A DNA stretch of 64,000 nucleotides from Rhodoplanes sp. (GTDB lineage: Bacteria; Pseudomonadota; Alphaproteobacteria; Rhizobiales; Xanthobacteraceae): the NCBI RefSeq assembly GCF_013377085.1, contig NZ_JACAAX010000002.1, positions 124,001-188,000 on the forward strand, written 5' to 3'. Both the position numbers and the translations under genes were made by a program. Below the pieces are notes generated by a model. The model saw only the letters and a program-made list of their open reading frames with translations, searched no databases and was not told the DNA's origin. Shown here piece by piece: positions 27,950 to 40,470 of this stretch. Every line of letters starts with the position of its first letter. Within the stretch, counting starts at the first letter, position 1.

Positions 27950-28165
27950 ACCGCGCGGACGCCGTGTCTCGTCGCTTGGTTGGACGAGCACGGATCGCTT
28001 GGTGACGGCAGCGTCGAACCGGCCCTGCCGCCGCGGAACCAGGCCGACCAATTGATCGCGGCACCGCGCGAGCGGCGTCCGCGATCAGTTTTTGTTTTGC
28101 AGGCTTGAAAGGTCCGAGGACGCGGTCGACGCAAGCGCCCGGACGGCTCGACCCCGAACGTCATC

Positions 28166-28199
28166 GGGCCGATGCGACGCTGACGCGGCGCATCGGCCC
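28166..28199. terminator. Convergent hairpin before the LigI-like gene stop
   Basis: Perfect 11-bp stem gggccgatgcg / cgcatcggccc with a 12-nt loop between two convergent genes. It can serve either strand. The rest of 27950-28237 shows no gene. Confidence 0.5.
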
Positions 28200-28237
28200 T
28201 GCCAGACGTAGATCCGGTTGCGTCGGCTCGATTGCCG

Positions 28238-29218
28238 TCAGACCGGATCGAACTTGAACAGCTTTTGCGGATTCTCGACGAGGAGCTTGCGCTGGACCGC
28301 GGGGTCCGGCGCATACAGCGGGATGAGATCCACCTGGTCGCCTTCGTTGGGCATGAACTTCACGTTCGGATGCGGCCAGTCGGTTCCCCACAGCACCCGA
28401 TCGGGCGCCGTCTCGACCAGCTTCCGGGCGAACGGGACGACGTCCGTGAACGGAGCCCCCGCCGCCGTGGCGCGCTCCGGCCCGGTGATCTTCATCCAGC
28501 ACTTCTCGTCGGTCTTGAACAGCTCGACCAGCGCCTTGAAGCCGGGCGCCTCGAGCCCGTCCGCGACCTTGATCGCACCCATGTGATCGATGACATACGG
28601 AATCGGCAGCTTCCGCAGCCGGGGCGCGAACATGTCCAGCTTGTCGGCCTCGAGATAGATGTCGACGTGCCAGCCCAGGCCCTTGATCTGGTCGATGACG
28701 CGATCGAAGACGCTGGTGTCCGGGGCGTTGCGAAGCCGGCTCAGGAACGTGAACCGACATCCCCTGATCCCGGCCTTGTCGAGCGCTTCCAGCTCGCGGT
28801 CGGACAGCTTGTCGTCGATGGTGGCGATGCCCCGATAGGCGTTGTTGCTGCCCGCGATGGCGTCGGTGACGATGCGGTTGTTGGTCCCGTAGATCGTGGC
28901 GTTGACGATGACGGCCCGCTGCACGCCGAGGATGCCCTGGAGCTTGCGGAAGCTTTCCACCGTGGCTTCGGGAGGCGTGTACGACCGATCCTCCGAGTAG
29001 GGATATTTCGAGATGGGTCCATAGATATGCATATGCGTGTCGACGGCGCCGGCCGGCATCCGGAACACCGGCTTCCGGGTATCGGGAACCGGCCCGGGCA
29101 CGGCCGGGGCCTTGGCGGTCGGAACCGGCCCCTCTGCGGCGAAAACGCCTGGGAGTGAGCACAACTGAAGTCCGGCGGTTATGCCTGCGAGCGTGATCAT
29201 GCTTTCTCGACGGTTCAT
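28238..29218 (-). CDS. Exported amidohydrolase, 2-pyrone-4,6-dicarboxylate lactonase (LigI)-like
   Basis: 326 aa. The N-terminus MNRRESMITLAGITAGLQLC has twin arginines and a hydrophobic core, a Tat-type signal ending near VFAAE. The amidohydrolase domain has THMHIYGP (His62, His64), DHMG (His212) and GTDWPHPN (Asp280), the same residue spacing as LigI after removing the leader. LigI opens 2-pyrone-4,6-dicarboxylate to 4-oxalomesaconate, the substrate of GalD/GalB encoded nearby. Known LigI is cytosolic, so the leader is unusual. A related exported lactonase of other specificity is possible. Confidence 0.75.
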   Translation of the reverse strand: MNRRESMITLAGITAGLQLCSLPGVFAAEGPVPTAKAPAVPGPVPDTRKPVFRMPAGAVDTHMHIYGPISKYPYSEDRSYTPPEATVESFRKLQGILGVQRAVIVNATIYGTNNRIVTDAIAGSNNAYRGIATIDDKLSDRELEALDKAGIRGCRFTFLSRLRNAPDTSVFDRVIDQIKGLGWHVDIYLEADKLDMFAPRLRKLPIPYVIDHMGAIKVADGLEAPGFKALVELFKTDEKCWMKITGPERATAAGAPFTDVVPFARKLVETAPDRVLWGTDWPHPNVKFMPNEGDQVDLIPLYAPDPAVQRKLLVENPQKLFKFDPV

Positions 29219-29718
29219 CGTGGCATCTCCTCGAGGAGTCAGGAGAGACAGGATCTGGCGGGAGGGCTTGATTTCGGTCTTGATCGACTCTCGTTGCGCG
29301 ACAGCGTGTGGATCGCCGGACGCGGCACGACTATCGAGGCGTTTTGGAAACCACTGCCTTGCCGGCCCGCGACGTGGGACTCCTCACGACCTTTCACCCA
29401 ATCGGCCAGTGCGGGTGAACCGTCAAATGACTAATACTCCACAATAGATGCATCCGATGCATCGCCGACACATGCGGTCATTCGCGCCTCGGCGGGTCGA
29501 TCGATCGGCCATCGGCCGGATGCTCGGTTCCCCATCGCCGGCCATGGCTCTCCGCCGGCACCTTCGGAGCGCCGGCGAGCCGCGTGACGATCATGTCCAT
29601 CCCGGCGTCGCGCTGGATGTGCACCACCATTTCGGTGCATACTGATCGTGCGTTCAAGTGACACGCGTATTCCCCCTCCTCTCTCCTCCTGATCAGCCCC
29701 GCAGCGATCGATTCTGGA
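29219..29718. other. Intergenic region between LigI-like and acyltransferase genes
   Basis: 500 bp divergent gap without a credible gene. Around 29425-29465 the sequence is AT-richer and holds the tandem motif gatgcatccgatgcatcg, a candidate operator. A pyrimidine-rich run (ccccctcctctctcctcct) precedes the acyltransferase start by about 25 bp. Confidence 0.35.
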
Positions 29719-30786
29719 ATGGTCAAAAACATCCAAGCCTTGCGCGGCGTGGCAGTCATGCTTGTCCTGATTGCGCACCTGACCAAGATCGAGGAAAAGT
29801 ATTTTTCCGGCGAACCTGTCCTCCCTGCCTTTCTGTCCATCGGCATTTCCGGCGTCGATATCTTTTTCGTCATCTCCGGGTTCGTGATGGTTCATGTCAC
29901 CCGCAACTCCGGTGCGGGGCTGCCCGATGCGATGGAGTTTTTTGCCCATCGGGTGACCCGCATCTATCCGCTCTACTGGTTCTACAGCCTGATGGTGTTG
30001 GTCGTATTCCTGATCCGTCCGAGCTGGGTGAACAACGCACAAGGCAACCAAGTCGACCTGCTGGCCTCCTTCATGCTGCTTCCCTTGCCGCAAGGCCAGA
30101 TGCCGTTGCTCGCGGTCGGATGGAGCCTGATCCACGAGATGTATTTTTATGTCGCCTTTGGGCTGCTCCTTCTCGTCCCAAGGCGCTTTTTGGGTCACAT
30201 GCTGGTCGCATGGTTTGGGGCCGTGTGTGCTTGGCGGGCCTTCGACGTGACGTCCGAGTCCGCAACCATTCAGCTCGTATTCCATCCGCTGACGCTGGAG
30301 TTCATTGCAGGCGCGCTGATTGGACGGGCTTACCTGTCGCAACAGGGACGGTTTCCCAAAACGGCCATTGTCGTCGGTCTGGCATTCTGGTGTCTTGCTT
30401 ACGGCGTGTTTTCGCAAACCGTGGGCTACGGCATGGAGGCCGTGGAATGGCGCCGCGTCGTCGTATTCGGAATTCCCGCCTCGCTGATCGTCTATGGGGC
30501 GGTGATCTTGGAGCGCGACGGCAGGCATGTGTTGCCGAAATGGATGATGCGGATCGGGGATTGGTCCTACTCGATCTACCTGTCTCATTTGTTGGCCATA
30601 TCTGCTTTGGGCAGGCTTTGGGCGGGGCTTCATGGCGAGGTCGTCTGGCTGAATGGAGCAGCCATCATCGCGTTCTTCTCGGCAGCGATCCTTTACGGGC
30701 AAGTCAGCTATCTCTGGATAGAGAGGCCGCTTCAAATGATGACTCGCCTGCGCCTGCTTCCCTCTCCGTCGAAACCCCGTCATTGA
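29719..30786 (+). CDS. Acyltransferase family 3 membrane protein
   Basis: 355 aa with about ten TM helices. It starts IQALRGVAVMLVLIAHLTKI, carrying the catalytic-type Arg and His of acyltransferase-3 proteins; SGVDIFFVISGFVM and FFAHRVTRIYPLYW follow, and SYSIYLSHLLAI is near the end. These inner-membrane enzymes O-acetylate or O-acylate sugars of exopolysaccharide, LPS or small molecules. No polysaccharide genes surround it, so the acceptor is unknown. Base composition is slightly lower in GC than its neighbours. Confidence 0.85.
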   Translation: MVKNIQALRGVAVMLVLIAHLTKIEEKYFSGEPVLPAFLSIGISGVDIFFVISGFVMVHVTRNSGAGLPDAMEFFAHRVTRIYPLYWFYSLMVLVVFLIRPSWVNNAQGNQVDLLASFMLLPLPQGQMPLLAVGWSLIHEMYFYVAFGLLLLVPRRFLGHMLVAWFGAVCAWRAFDVTSESATIQLVFHPLTLEFIAGALIGRAYLSQQGRFPKTAIVVGLAFWCLAYGVFSQTVGYGMEAVEWRRVVVFGIPASLIVYGAVILERDGRHVLPKWMMRIGDWSYSIYLSHLLAISALGRLWAGLHGEVVWLNGAAIIAFFSAAILYGQVSYLWIERPLQMMTRLRLLPSPSKPRH

Positions 30787-31155
30787 CGCCGTGATCATGG
30801 GCGAAGGCGGACCCCTGCGGATTGTCGGGGATGGGGCGTGAGGAGAGATCCCTCTCGCCACGTCGGTCCATCCCGGCGGCCCGCCCGGCGTCGATTGACG
30901 CGCCGGTCTCCGCAGCGGTAGAGGGGACGACAGTCGTTCCGCCCGTGATGCATGGTCACAGGCGGATTCTCGGATGCGCCGTGGAGCTGACGGAGAGCTC
31001 CTCTCTCCGCCATCTTGGTTGTTTTTTGTCATGACCGGTTCGCCCGCATCGACGAGCAGGACCCTCGGCTGCCACCCGGTCGCGCGCCCGGCACGCGCCC
31101 AAGTCTCGAGAGTCCCCGCCGTGGCCGGCAACCCGATCGAAAGGCGAGAGTCGGC
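30787..31155. other. Intergenic region before the second aconitase
   Basis: 369 bp without a credible gene. A 7-bp hairpin cggagag/ctctccg (30991-31009) is followed 12 nt later by TTTTTT, a weak terminator for the acyltransferase gene. The aconitase frame is open upstream of its ATG but the extra sequence is not conserved. Confidence 0.35.
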
Positions 31156-33816
<2,661 letters not shown>

Positions 33817-34609
33817 CGGACATTGAGGGGCCGGCCGGCGACGGCGACGGCGAAGCCCTCGGACAAGCGGAGCGGCGTGCAGCGGTCGAGGCTCGCCGTG
33901 ATGGCGTCGCGATAGACCCGCCGCGTGTCGGCGTTCACGCCCGGCGTCGCATAGGTCACCAGCGGCGCGCCCATCAGGGCGCCGGCGCGACTCATGCCGA
34001 AACGGACCGACATCTGCATGCCGGCCCGGCGCTGGTCTCCCGGCGGCGGAACCCAGCAGGTGCGGAGCGCCGCGGCGAGCGCCTGCAGCGAGCCGATCGG
34101 CTTGTCCGAGGGCGCGGCGCGATCCGGTGCAGTCTCGTCGCTGTCGATGGTCAGCCGCAGCGAGTCCGGCAGGCAGGAGCGCGTGCTGCAGTCGGGGACG
34201 GCCGCGGACGCGCCGGCGGGCGCAGCGCGACGGCGGCCCGAGCCGGGCCCGTCCGCTCCGGGCTCCGGCGTCACCAGCACGGGCACGCCGCCGGGCGCCT
34301 CGCGATACATCGGCACGCCGCGGGCCGCGGCGCCGGGCGCGATCGTGGTGCCGCCGACGCCGACCCCGCCCGGCGTATAGCCCTGCACGGGTGCGCCGGG
34401 CGCGATCGGGATGCCGCCCGGCCCCGGCGTCGTCGTGAGCTGGGCGAGCGCGACGGTGGTCGAGCCGACCAGGACGAAAGTGCCGGCGACGAGGCGGAGC
34501 ATGGCGGACCTCGCAGCGTGAAGAGATACGCCCATTGTGCGCAAGACGCCGATCGTTGTCACCGGTCGCGGGTCGGTCACCGACCCGCACTGCAAAACCG
34601 CGCTGGCCG

Positions 34610-35689
34610 TCAGGCCCATTCGGCTCGCGCCTCGGCGCTGAGATCGACGGTGCCGCGCACGCCGATGTCGTCGAAATGCGCGTCGAGAAAGGTGCGCGCC
34701 GAGCGCCGGCCCTCGTCGCGCAGGAACTCGAAGAACTCGAAATCGGTCGACATCCGGCTGGCTGCCGTGAGGTCGTGCCCGATCACGTCGAGCGCGATGC
34801 GATGCAGCTTGATGCGGCGGTACTCGCCCGGCGCGGTGCCGTGCGGCAGGCGGCCCTCGTCGATCAGGCGCGCCACGAACTCGATGGCGCGGACCTCGGA
34901 GAGCAGCGAGGAATTGAAGTTGATCTCGTTGACGCGGTCGAGAATTTCGCGGGACGTGGTGGGCGTCATCCGGCGCTCCAGCGGATTGAGCTGAACGATC
35001 AGCACGTCCTCGGTCGCCGTGGTGTGGAAGAATGGAAAGAGCGCCGGATTGCCGAGATAGCCGCCGTCCCAGTACGGCACGCCGCCGATCTCGACGGCCC
35101 GGAACAGCATCGGCAGGCAGGTCGACGCCAGGATCACGTCGGCCGTGATCTTCTCGCGCGAGAAGACGCGCAGGCGGCCGGTGTGAACGTCGGTGGCCGA
35201 GACAAATAGCTGCAGGGCGTCGTGGACGCGCACCGCGTCGAAGTCGACGAACCGTTCGATCAGGTCGCGAAGCGGATTGATGTCGAGCGGACGGAGATCG
35301 TAGGGCGGGAAGAAGCGCCCCAGCGCGTCGAACCACATCCCCACCGGCGTGCTCTCGAGCGGAAAGAACGACAGCAGACGGTCCATCACGGCCCGTTGCA
35401 TCGTGTCGAGCTGGCCGCGCGTGCTGACGGCGTGCCACAGGTCGGCGAGGCGCTTCTGCGCCTCCTTCGGTCCGCCGCGGGCGAGCCCGTCGGCCAGCAT
35501 CACGGCGTTCACGGCGCCGGCCGAGGTGCCGGAGATACCCTCGATCCGCAGCCGCCCGTCGGCGAGGAGCTGATCGATCACCCCCCAGGTGAAGGCGCCG
35601 TGGGCACCCCCGCCCTGCAGGGCCAGGTTGACGCGCTTGGTCCCGGCCGGCGGGACCTCGAGTGGCTGTCCGGATGGCTCGATCGTCAT
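34610..35689 (-). CDS. Patatin-like phospholipase (RssA type)
   Basis: 359 aa. The oxyanion loop is LALQGGGAHGAFTWGVID (about 23-40), the nucleophile elbow GTSAG carries Ser56, and the second catalytic residue is Asp208 in YWDGGYLG. The C-terminal third (about 250-359) is an alphaproteobacterial extension with helical charged sequence. Patatin-like enzymes hydrolyse phospholipid or other acyl esters; cytosolic here, no signal peptide. It lies 9 bp after tctA on the same strand, possibly co-transcribed. Confidence 0.88.
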   Translation of the reverse strand: MTIEPSGQPLEVPPAGTKRVNLALQGGGAHGAFTWGVIDQLLADGRLRIEGISGTSAGAVNAVMLADGLARGGPKEAQKRLADLWHAVSTRGQLDTMQRAVMDRLLSFFPLESTPVGMWFDALGRFFPPYDLRPLDINPLRDLIERFVDFDAVRVHDALQLFVSATDVHTGRLRVFSREKITADVILASTCLPMLFRAVEIGGVPYWDGGYLGNPALFPFFHTTATEDVLIVQLNPLERRMTPTTSREILDRVNEINFNSSLLSEVRAIEFVARLIDEGRLPHGTAPGEYRRIKLHRIALDVIGHDLTAASRMSTDFEFFEFLRDEGRRSARTFLDAHFDDIGVRGTVDLSAEARAEWA

Positions 35690-35698
35690 GGCGGCAGT

Positions 35699-37198
35699 CT
35701 ACTCCGCCAGCGCCTCCTTGCGCTTGCGGAAAACCGTCGGCGACAGCAGCACCAGGATCAGCATCGCCGCGACGACCAGCAGAACCGCGCTGATCGGCCG
35801 CTGCAGGAACACCAGCAGGTCGCCGTCGGAGAGCAGCATGGCGCGGCGGAAATTCTCCTCGAGCTGCGGGCCGAGCACGAGGCCGAGCAGCAGCGGCGCC
35901 GGCTCGGCGCCGACCTTGATGAAGAAGTAGCCGACCAGCGCGCAGCCCAGCATCAGCCAGATGTTGAACACGCTGTTGGCGATGCCGTAGGTGCCGATGC
36001 AGCACAACAGCGCGATCGCCGGGAACATCAGCCGGTAGGGGATCTTCAGCATCGACACCCAGATGCCGACCAGCGGCAGGTTGATCACCAGGAGCATCAG
36101 GTTGCCGACCCACATCGAGGCGATGACGCCCCAGACGAGCTGCGGCTGCTCGGTCATGATCTGCGGGCCGGGCTGGATGCCGTGCATCATCAGGGCGCCG
36201 ATCATCAGCGCCATCAGGGCATTGGCCGGGATGCCGAGCGTCAGCAGCGGGATGAAGCTGGTCTGGGCGCCGGCATTGTTGGCGGCCTCCGGCGCGGCGA
36301 CGCCCTCGATGGCGCCGTGGCCGAACATCGCCTTGTTCTTCGACAGCTTCTTCTCGACCGCATAGGCCGTGAACGGCGGCAGCGCCGCACCGCCGCCCGG
36401 CAGCACGCCGAGAATGCAGCCGATCAGCGTGCCGCGCGTCATCGCCGGGAAGCTGGCCTTGAGATCCGCCCAGCTCGGGATCAGGTCGCGCACCTTCTGG
36501 CTGACCACCTGGCGTACCGGCGGCCGCTCGAGATTGGCCATGATCTCGCCCAGCCCGAACAGGCCCATGGCGACCGGCACGAAGTCGATGCCGTCGCCGA
36601 GCTCGGCGACCCCGAAGGTCATGCGGGCGGCGCCCGACGACACGTCGATGCCGATCAGCCCGAGCAGCAGGCCGAGCAGCACCATGGCCAGCGCCTTCAT
36701 GACCGAGCCGTGCGCCAGCACGACGGCGGCCAAGAGGCCGAGCACCAGCAGGCTGAAATACTCGACCGCGGTGAACTTCAGGGCCAGCGCCGACAGCGGC
36801 AGGCTGAGCAGGCAGATGACCACGGTGGCGATGGTGCCGGCATAGAACGAGGAGATCGCCGCGATGGCGAGCGCCGGCCCGGCGCGGCCCTGCTGCGCCA
36901 TCTTGTGGCCGTCGAGGCAGGTGACCACCGACGAGGTCTCGCCCGGCACGTTGACCAGGATGGCCGTGGTCGAGCCGCCGTACTGGGCGCCGTAGAAGAT
37001 GCCGGCCAGCATGATGAAGGCCGAGGTGGCGTCGAGCCCGAACGTGAAGGGCAAGAGCAGCGCCACGGTCGGGATCGGGCCGATGCCGGGCAGCACCCCG
37101 ATGGCGGTGCCGATGACGACGCCGATCAGGCAGTAGAGGAGATTGATCGGCTCCACCGCGGTGGCGAGGCCGAGGGCGAGATTGCTGAACAGATCCAT
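35699..37198 (-). CDS. tctA: Tripartite tricarboxylate transporter, large permease TctA
   Basis: 499 aa with about 11-12 TM segments. Family motifs are GVVIGTAIGVLPGIGPIPTV near the N-terminus, FYGAQYGGSTTAILVNVPGE (about 67-86), and a second GCILGVLPGGGAALPPF in the repeat half. It carries substrate and counter-ion across the inner membrane with TctB. It completes the tctC-tctB-tctA set on the minus strand. Confidence 0.95.
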   Translation of the reverse strand: MDLFSNLALGLATAVEPINLLYCLIGVVIGTAIGVLPGIGPIPTVALLLPFTFGLDATSAFIMLAGIFYGAQYGGSTTAILVNVPGETSSVVTCLDGHKMAQQGRAGPALAIAAISSFYAGTIATVVICLLSLPLSALALKFTAVEYFSLLVLGLLAAVVLAHGSVMKALAMVLLGLLLGLIGIDVSSGAARMTFGVAELGDGIDFVPVAMGLFGLGEIMANLERPPVRQVVSQKVRDLIPSWADLKASFPAMTRGTLIGCILGVLPGGGAALPPFTAYAVEKKLSKNKAMFGHGAIEGVAAPEAANNAGAQTSFIPLLTLGIPANALMALMIGALMMHGIQPGPQIMTEQPQLVWGVIASMWVGNLMLLVINLPLVGIWVSMLKIPYRLMFPAIALLCCIGTYGIANSVFNIWLMLGCALVGYFFIKVGAEPAPLLLGLVLGPQLEENFRRAMLLSDGDLLVFLQRPISAVLLVVAAMLILVLLSPTVFRKRKEALAE

Positions 37199-37211
37199 CG
37201 CGGCCGGCTCC

Positions 37212-37661
37212 TCACCAGGGCCAGATCGGCACCGGCAGCTTCAGGGCTTGGACGAACACGAGGACGGCGCCGACCGCCATGGCGCTGCCGAACAGCACCG
37301 TCTCGACGACGCGCATCTCGCGGCTGGCAAAACCGGCGATGACGATGGTGACGACCGAGGCGATCATCAGCCCGGCCGTCGTCACCAGCACGGCGAAGGC
37401 GGCGACCGCGGCGAGGATGAAGATCACGGCGCGCGGTTGCGGCGGCGCGATGCTCTTGAACGGGCTGACGAGCCCGCGCCCGACGAAGAACAGGCCGAAG
37501 GCGCACACCAAGGCGGCGATCGCCCGCGGCATGTAGCCGGGCCCCATATTGGCCGCCGTGCCGACCCGCAGGCTCCACGTCGCGACCGTGGTGAAGGCGG
37601 CGACGCCGACCAGGAAGAGGCCGAACAGCAGATCCTGCAGGTCGATGCGGCGACCGGTCAT
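37212..37661 (-). CDS. tctB: Tripartite tricarboxylate transporter, small permease TctB
   Basis: 149 aa from MTGRRIDLQDLLFGLFLVGV, with four TM segments. GTAANMGPGYMPRAIAALVC (about 34-53) is the typical TctB loop. 13 bp upstream of tctA. The gap to tctC is filled by a REP element. Confidence 0.9.
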   Translation of the reverse strand: MTGRRIDLQDLLFGLFLVGVAAFTTVATWSLRVGTAANMGPGYMPRAIAALVCAFGLFFVGRGLVSPFKSIAPPQPRAVIFILAAVAAFAVLVTTAGLMIASVVTIVIAGFASREMRVVETVLFGSAMAVGAVLVFVQALKLPVPIWPW

Positions 37662-37710
37662 GCGATCATCCTTCCCGTTCTTCGAGGTTCGGGCGAACCC
37701 TCTCGTTCGG

Positions 37711-37817
37711 TCATTCCGGGCTCGGCTGCGGAGCAGCCGAGACCCGGAATCCAGCCCCGACGCACCGTGTCCATCGCTGGATTCCGGGTTCGCGCGTCCC
37801 GCGCGCCCCGGAATGAC
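37711..37817. repeat. REP element (gtcattccggg family) between tctC and tctB
   Basis: 107 bp bracketed by tcattccggg and ccccggaatga inverted ends, with inner arms cccggaatccag / ctggattccggg and a GC hairpin (ggctgcggagcagcc). Same family as the copies at 51571, 52548, 54650 and 59571, but with a different central spacer. Confidence 0.85.
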
Positions 37818-37851
37818 CACGAACTGATCAGCCGTCCCTTCGTCGCGCCCC

Positions 37852-38826
37852 TCACTCGCCCTTGATGCCGTTCTCGCGCACGACCTCGCCCAGCGTCTTC
37901 ACGTTCTCGGCGAGCCAGGCCTTGAAGGCCGCCGGGCCGTCCGCCTTCACGGTGCCGCCGAGATCGGCGATCTTCTGGGCGATGTCGGGGTTCGCCAGGA
38001 TCTTGCGCAGCTCGGCGTCGAGCTTGGCGATCAGCTCGGGCGGCGAGCCGGCCGTCACCATCAGGCCCTGCCAGGTGCCGGAATCGCCGGCCGGCAGCTT
38101 GGCCTCGTCGAAGGTCGGCAGGTCCGGTACCGAGGCGAGCCGGGCCGGACCCGACACGGCGAGGCCGACGAGCTGGCCGTTCTTGACGAACTGCAGCGAG
38201 CCCGAGACGCCGTTGAAGATCACCTGGCTCTCGCCCGACACCACGGCGCGCGTCGCCGCGGCGCCGCCCCGGTACGGGACGTTCTTCCACTCGATGCCGA
38301 GCGCCTTGCCGATGCGGATCGGGGTGACGTGATTCATGCCACCGATGCCCGAGTTGGCCACCGCGACCTTGCCCGGATTGGCCTTGGCATAGGCGACCAG
38401 CTCGGCCACCGACTTGACCGGCAATTGCGGCGCCACGGCCAGCACATAGGGCGCGAACATGATCATGCCGACCGGCGCCAGATCCTTTTGCGGATCGAAG
38501 GTGAGGTCTGCGAACAGGCTCGGCGCCAGCGCCAGCGTGCCGACGTCGAGCAGCAGCAGGGTGTGGCCGTCCTTGGCCGCCTTGGCGACCGCGTCGGCGC
38601 CGATATTGCCCGAGCCGCCCGGCTTGTTCTCGACCACCACGGCCTGGCCGATGGCCTCCTGCAACTTCGGAGCGATGAGTCGCGCCAAAATGTCGGACGA
38701 GCCGCCCGGCGCATAGGGCACGACGATCCGCACGGCGCGAGTGAAGCTTTGGGCCTCGGCGGCGGAGGGCTGCAGGGCTGCGCCGACGAGCGCGGCCATG
38801 ACGAGCAGACACAACGATCGGAGCAT
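37852..38826 (-). CDS. tctC: Tripartite tricarboxylate transporter receptor TctC
   Basis: 324 aa. I chose the second ATG (38826) because GAGG lies 6 bp upstream of it. Sec signal MLRSLCLLVMAALVGAAL, cleaved near AEAQS. The Bug motifs are VRIVVPYAPGGSSDILARL, VVENKPGGSGNIGADAVAKA and VPYRGGAAATRAVVSGE. It is the periplasmic receptor for the TctAB permease encoded downstream; ligand unknown (a di/tricarboxylate or aromatic acid). Confidence 0.92.
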   Translation of the reverse strand: MLRSLCLLVMAALVGAALQPSAAEAQSFTRAVRIVVPYAPGGSSDILARLIAPKLQEAIGQAVVVENKPGGSGNIGADAVAKAAKDGHTLLLLDVGTLALAPSLFADLTFDPQKDLAPVGMIMFAPYVLAVAPQLPVKSVAELVAYAKANPGKVAVANSGIGGMNHVTPIRIGKALGIEWKNVPYRGGAAATRAVVSGESQVIFNGVSGSLQFVKNGQLVGLAVSGPARLASVPDLPTFDEAKLPAGDSGTWQGLMVTAGSPPELIAKLDAELRKILANPDIAQKIADLGGTVKADGPAAFKAWLAENVKTLGEVVRENGIKGE

Positions 38827-39116
38827 CGGCATCCTCGCTATTCCGTTCTCTAATGGCGAAAATTCATTCGAGGGGCGGCACGGCGGCGGGGCCGGGAGTG
38901 TCCAGCATGCCACCGCAGCGGACGGCAGGGCTGGCGGATGATACGGCGAGTCAACGGCGGCGTCTAAGCCGGAAAGCGCAACGCCGGCATCCGGGTCCCC
39001 CGGCGGCCCGCCGATGCCGCGTTGCGGCGCCGCCGCAAATAACCGCGCATTCCGCCATTTCTGAACAACCGCCGGGCGGGAGCCGACCCCGCTTTCCGGC
39101 CACGCTAGTCGAAATG

Positions 39117-39132
39117 CACGTACTAATACGTG
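39117..39132. promoter_or_regulatory. Palindromic operator candidate in the tctC/TAXI divergent gap
   Basis: cacgta-ctaa-tacgtg, a perfect 6-bp inverted repeat with a 4-bp centre, lies in an AT-richer patch of the 436-bp gap between tctC (minus) and the TAXI receptor gene (plus). Its shape fits a GntR- or TetR-type operator. No regulator gene is adjacent. The rest of the gap shows no gene. Confidence 0.4.
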
Positions 39133-39262
39133 TTCAAGATTATGCCATCGGTCAGCCACGGATTCGGCGCCGCTGAGGCTCACCTCTCGCCTGCTGGCAG
39201 ATCTGTCGCCTGTCTGACGTTGGGCGGGCGATGCGTAGACCCGACCGGGGGGCGGAGGGGAC

Positions 39263-40408
39263 ATGTTGTATCGCGTAGCCGTGCTGGCAGCTTTGCTGCT
39301 GGCGCTCGTACCGGACGTGGCGCCGAGCCCGGCGCGGGCCCAATCGATCCCGTCATCGCTGCAGGACTCCGGACCGGAGGCGATCGTCCGCCAACGCAAG
39401 AACGCCTGGACGATCGGCGTCGCCGGCGGCCTGCTCGACGGCTCCAACATGCGGTTCGTCGACGAGCTCGCCAAGGCACTCGACGACGGCGACAACCTGC
39501 GCATCCTGCCGATCGTCTCCTACGGAGCGGCGTCCAATCTGGAGGATCTCCTCTATCTCCAGGGCGTCGACGCCGCCGTCACCCAGGCCGACGTGTTCGA
39601 GTACTTCCGGGTCGAGCGGCGCACCCCGAACCTGGCGGTGCGGGTCAACTACATCCTGTCGCTGCCGATCTCCGAGCTGCACATCCTGGCCCGCGAGGAC
39701 ATCCGCACCATCCAGGACCTCAAGGGCAAGAAGGTCAATTTCGGCCCGGCCGGCAGCGGCTCGAGCCTGACCGGCACGATCGTCTTCCAGCGGCTCGGCA
39801 TCCCGGTCCAGCAGGTGATGATCGACCAGTCGAGCGCGCTGCAGCAGCTCCGCGCCGGCGACGTCTCGGCGCTGGTGCGGGTGGTGACCAAGCCGGTCGA
39901 CTTCTTTGCCAAGATCCCGCCCGGCTCCGGCCTGCACCTTCTGCCGGTGCCGTTCTCGAAGAGCATGGCGGACTATTACGGGATCGGCGAGTTCACCGAC
40001 AAAGAGTATCCCGGCCTGGTGCCGCCGGGCCGCACCGTCGACACCATCGGGGTGCCGGCCGTGCTGGCCGTCTACAACTGGGCACCCAACACGCCGCGCC
40101 ACGCCAAGGTCGAGCGGCTGGTGACGCGCCTGTTCGAGAACTGGGACAAGCTGCAGAAGCCGCCCTTCCACCCGAAATGGCGCGAGATCAATCCGGCCGC
40201 CACGGTGCCGGGCTGGACGCGGTTCGCTGTCGCCGACCGGATGGTGCAGAAGCTGCGCGCCGACACCTCGGCGCGGCAGCAGAAGTCGCTGCGCAATGAT
40301 TTCCAGGAGTTCTTGACGAGCTCCGGCGCCAGCGCCGACGGCGACCGTGAGGCGCTGTTCCGCCAGTTCCTCCAGTGGCAGCAGACGCGAAGCACGAAGC
40401 CGCAATAG
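39263..40408 (+). CDS. TAXI-family TRAP transporter solute-binding protein
   Basis: 381 aa. Signal peptide MLYRVAVLAALLLALVPDVA, cleaved near ARAQS. The TAXI fold is seen in IGVAGGLLDGSNMRFVDELA, YLQGVDAAVTQADVFEYF and LKGKKVNFGPAGSGSSLTGT. The C-terminus (about 300-381) is a helical extension. TAXI proteins deliver ligands to TRAP permeases, but no TRAP permease is in the window, so it is an orphan receptor. Followed 62 bp later by a small secreted protein gene, probably co-transcribed. Confidence 0.88.
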   Translation: MLYRVAVLAALLLALVPDVAPSPARAQSIPSSLQDSGPEAIVRQRKNAWTIGVAGGLLDGSNMRFVDELAKALDDGDNLRILPIVSYGAASNLEDLLYLQGVDAAVTQADVFEYFRVERRTPNLAVRVNYILSLPISELHILAREDIRTIQDLKGKKVNFGPAGSGSSLTGTIVFQRLGIPVQQVMIDQSSALQQLRAGDVSALVRVVTKPVDFFAKIPPGSGLHLLPVPFSKSMADYYGIGEFTDKEYPGLVPPGRTVDTIGVPAVLAVYNWAPNTPRHAKVERLVTRLFENWDKLQKPPFHPKWREINPAATVPGWTRFAVADRMVQKLRADTSARQQKSLRNDFQEFLTSSGASADGDREALFRQFLQWQQTRSTKPQ

Positions 40409-40470
40409 CCGACCGAGCCGGAGTCGCGGCGGGCGTCCGGCGCCCTTCTCGCACCAGCGAGGACAACCCA

